This document shows positions 63,582 to 64,000 of a DNA stretch of 64,000 bases, one piece after another. Origin of the DNA: Clitoria ternatea. Its lineage: Eukaryota; Streptophyta; Magnoliopsida; Fabales; Fabaceae. The stretch is taken from assembly GCA_037962975.1 (NCBI GenBank), contig CM075676.1, positions 23,679,001 through 23,743,000 on the forward strand, in the 5' to 3' direction. Under the pieces are notes generated by a model. That model was not told the origin of the DNA, searched no databases, and saw only the letters and a program-made list of their open reading frames with translations. Position numbers and translations under genes: made by a program. Every line of letters starts with the position of its first letter. Positions within the stretch are counted from its first letter, which is position 1.

Positions 63582-64000
63582 TGTAACATCCCTATGTTTT
63601 CTATTCATAAGTTTGGATATTTAATAAAGTAAGTTTATTATAAGATATAAAATTAAAATAAAAAGAAAATTTTGATTTGGGACCTGACGCGTAGCGTCAG
63701 GGTAAAATTTGACGAGTAGCGTTAGTGGATGCGTAGCGTCCATATAAAAATTTAGACTTGACGCGTAGCGTCAGGGGGACGCGTAGCGTCAGTGTCGCGG
63801 GCAGAATAAAGACCCAAGATGACAACCTGCAGAGCAGAAGTTAAAAACATAAGTTTTGGGATTCTTCTTCTTCTCTCTTTTCCCTGCGACAATTAAAGGC
63901 CAACAAGAGGTTGGAATCTGAAATTAATTGCGGATTAGAGGTAAGAAACTTAAGATTAACGCATGGGATCTTTCAATTTTGAATTCCATGGAGAATTTCT
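63582..64000 (+). mobile_element. Start of another LTR (Tekay-like), truncated by the window end
   Basis: TGTAACATCCCTATG begins at 63582. The uninterrupted homologous site in Tat element 1 reads GGTTACCTAAGG (about 7049-7060 on the + strand), so the insertion point is exact and the target duplication should be TTACC (63577-63581). A donor-like GAG/GTAAGAA is at about 63939-63947. Hairpin repeats lie at 63684-63792. Confidence 0.72.
63684..63792. repeat. Repeated GACGCGTAGCGTC hairpins in the LTR
   Basis: CTGACGCGTAGCGTCAG (7-bp stem, loop GTA) occurs at 63684-63700 and about 63755-63771. Close variants are near 63711 (GACGAGTAGCGTTAG), 63728 (GGATGCGTAGCGTCC) and 63775. The stems keep pairing in most copies. 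Confidence 0.85.

Overview
The window is nuclear DNA of a dicot plant. The evidence is two spliced host genes with GT-AG introns in an AT-rich background filled with nested LTR retrotransposons. A legume of the Phaseolus/Vigna type is my best guess from the style of the retrotransposons, but nothing here proves it. Two host genes are supported, both on the minus strand: a five-exon MscS-like mechanosensitive channel of the MSL10 type (12674-20631), and a three-exon gene of unknown function with a basic nuclear-localisation-like stretch (35186-37540). Almost everything else is mobile DNA or its remains.

Left end (1-11403). The first 4.5 kb is the 3' end of a Tekay/Del-like Ty3/gypsy element: polypurine tract at 700-715 and a 3.8-kb LTR at 716-4516. 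It sits inside the antisense gene of a Tat-lineage Ty3/gypsy element (4517-8497). That element in turn abuts an older LTR fragment (8498 to about 9590). A 373-bp plastid accD fragment (9659-10031) and two neighbouring hAT-type MITEs (10379-10959 and 10989-11403) follow, then the MSL gene.

Middle (20707-35185). A decayed Tat element lies in reverse orientation. Its antisense gene is on the + strand (22440-24780, with a TATA box at 22108). Its pol is on the - strand (27720-31975), and gag is gone. Tekay-like LTR remains (24850-27281) split the two parts. A gene-poor AT-rich stretch follows, then the unknown gene.

Right end (38431-64000). A much better preserved Tat element starts at 38436: LTR, primer-binding site, gag, protease-RT-RNaseH-archaeal-type RNaseH, integrase, a repetitive 3' untranslated zone, and an 877-codon antisense gene (60904-63534). 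Three other LTR insertions interrupt it: a 4.67-kb solo LTR with CTCGG target duplication (45282-49948), a complete but defective Tekay element with TGGAC target duplication (50095-59334), and the start of a further LTR at 63582.

The strongest leads for something undescribed are these. (1) The antisense gene of the Tat elements occurs in three copies, has its own TATA box in two of them, and shows a candidate intron at one conserved place. (2) A family of short hairpins of fixed stem and variable loop (TCGC-N4-GCGA) is spread through LTRs, with an analogous but different hairpin in the LTR at 63582. (3) A CACTCGGAA motif is shared between LTRs of one lineage and the 3' zone of another. (4) Tekay-type LTRs have a splice donor shortly downstream of the promoter, and one element has an acceptor just before the gag start. 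(5) The left edge carries a membrane-protein ORF with a TATA box and AACGG cell-cycle-type motifs.
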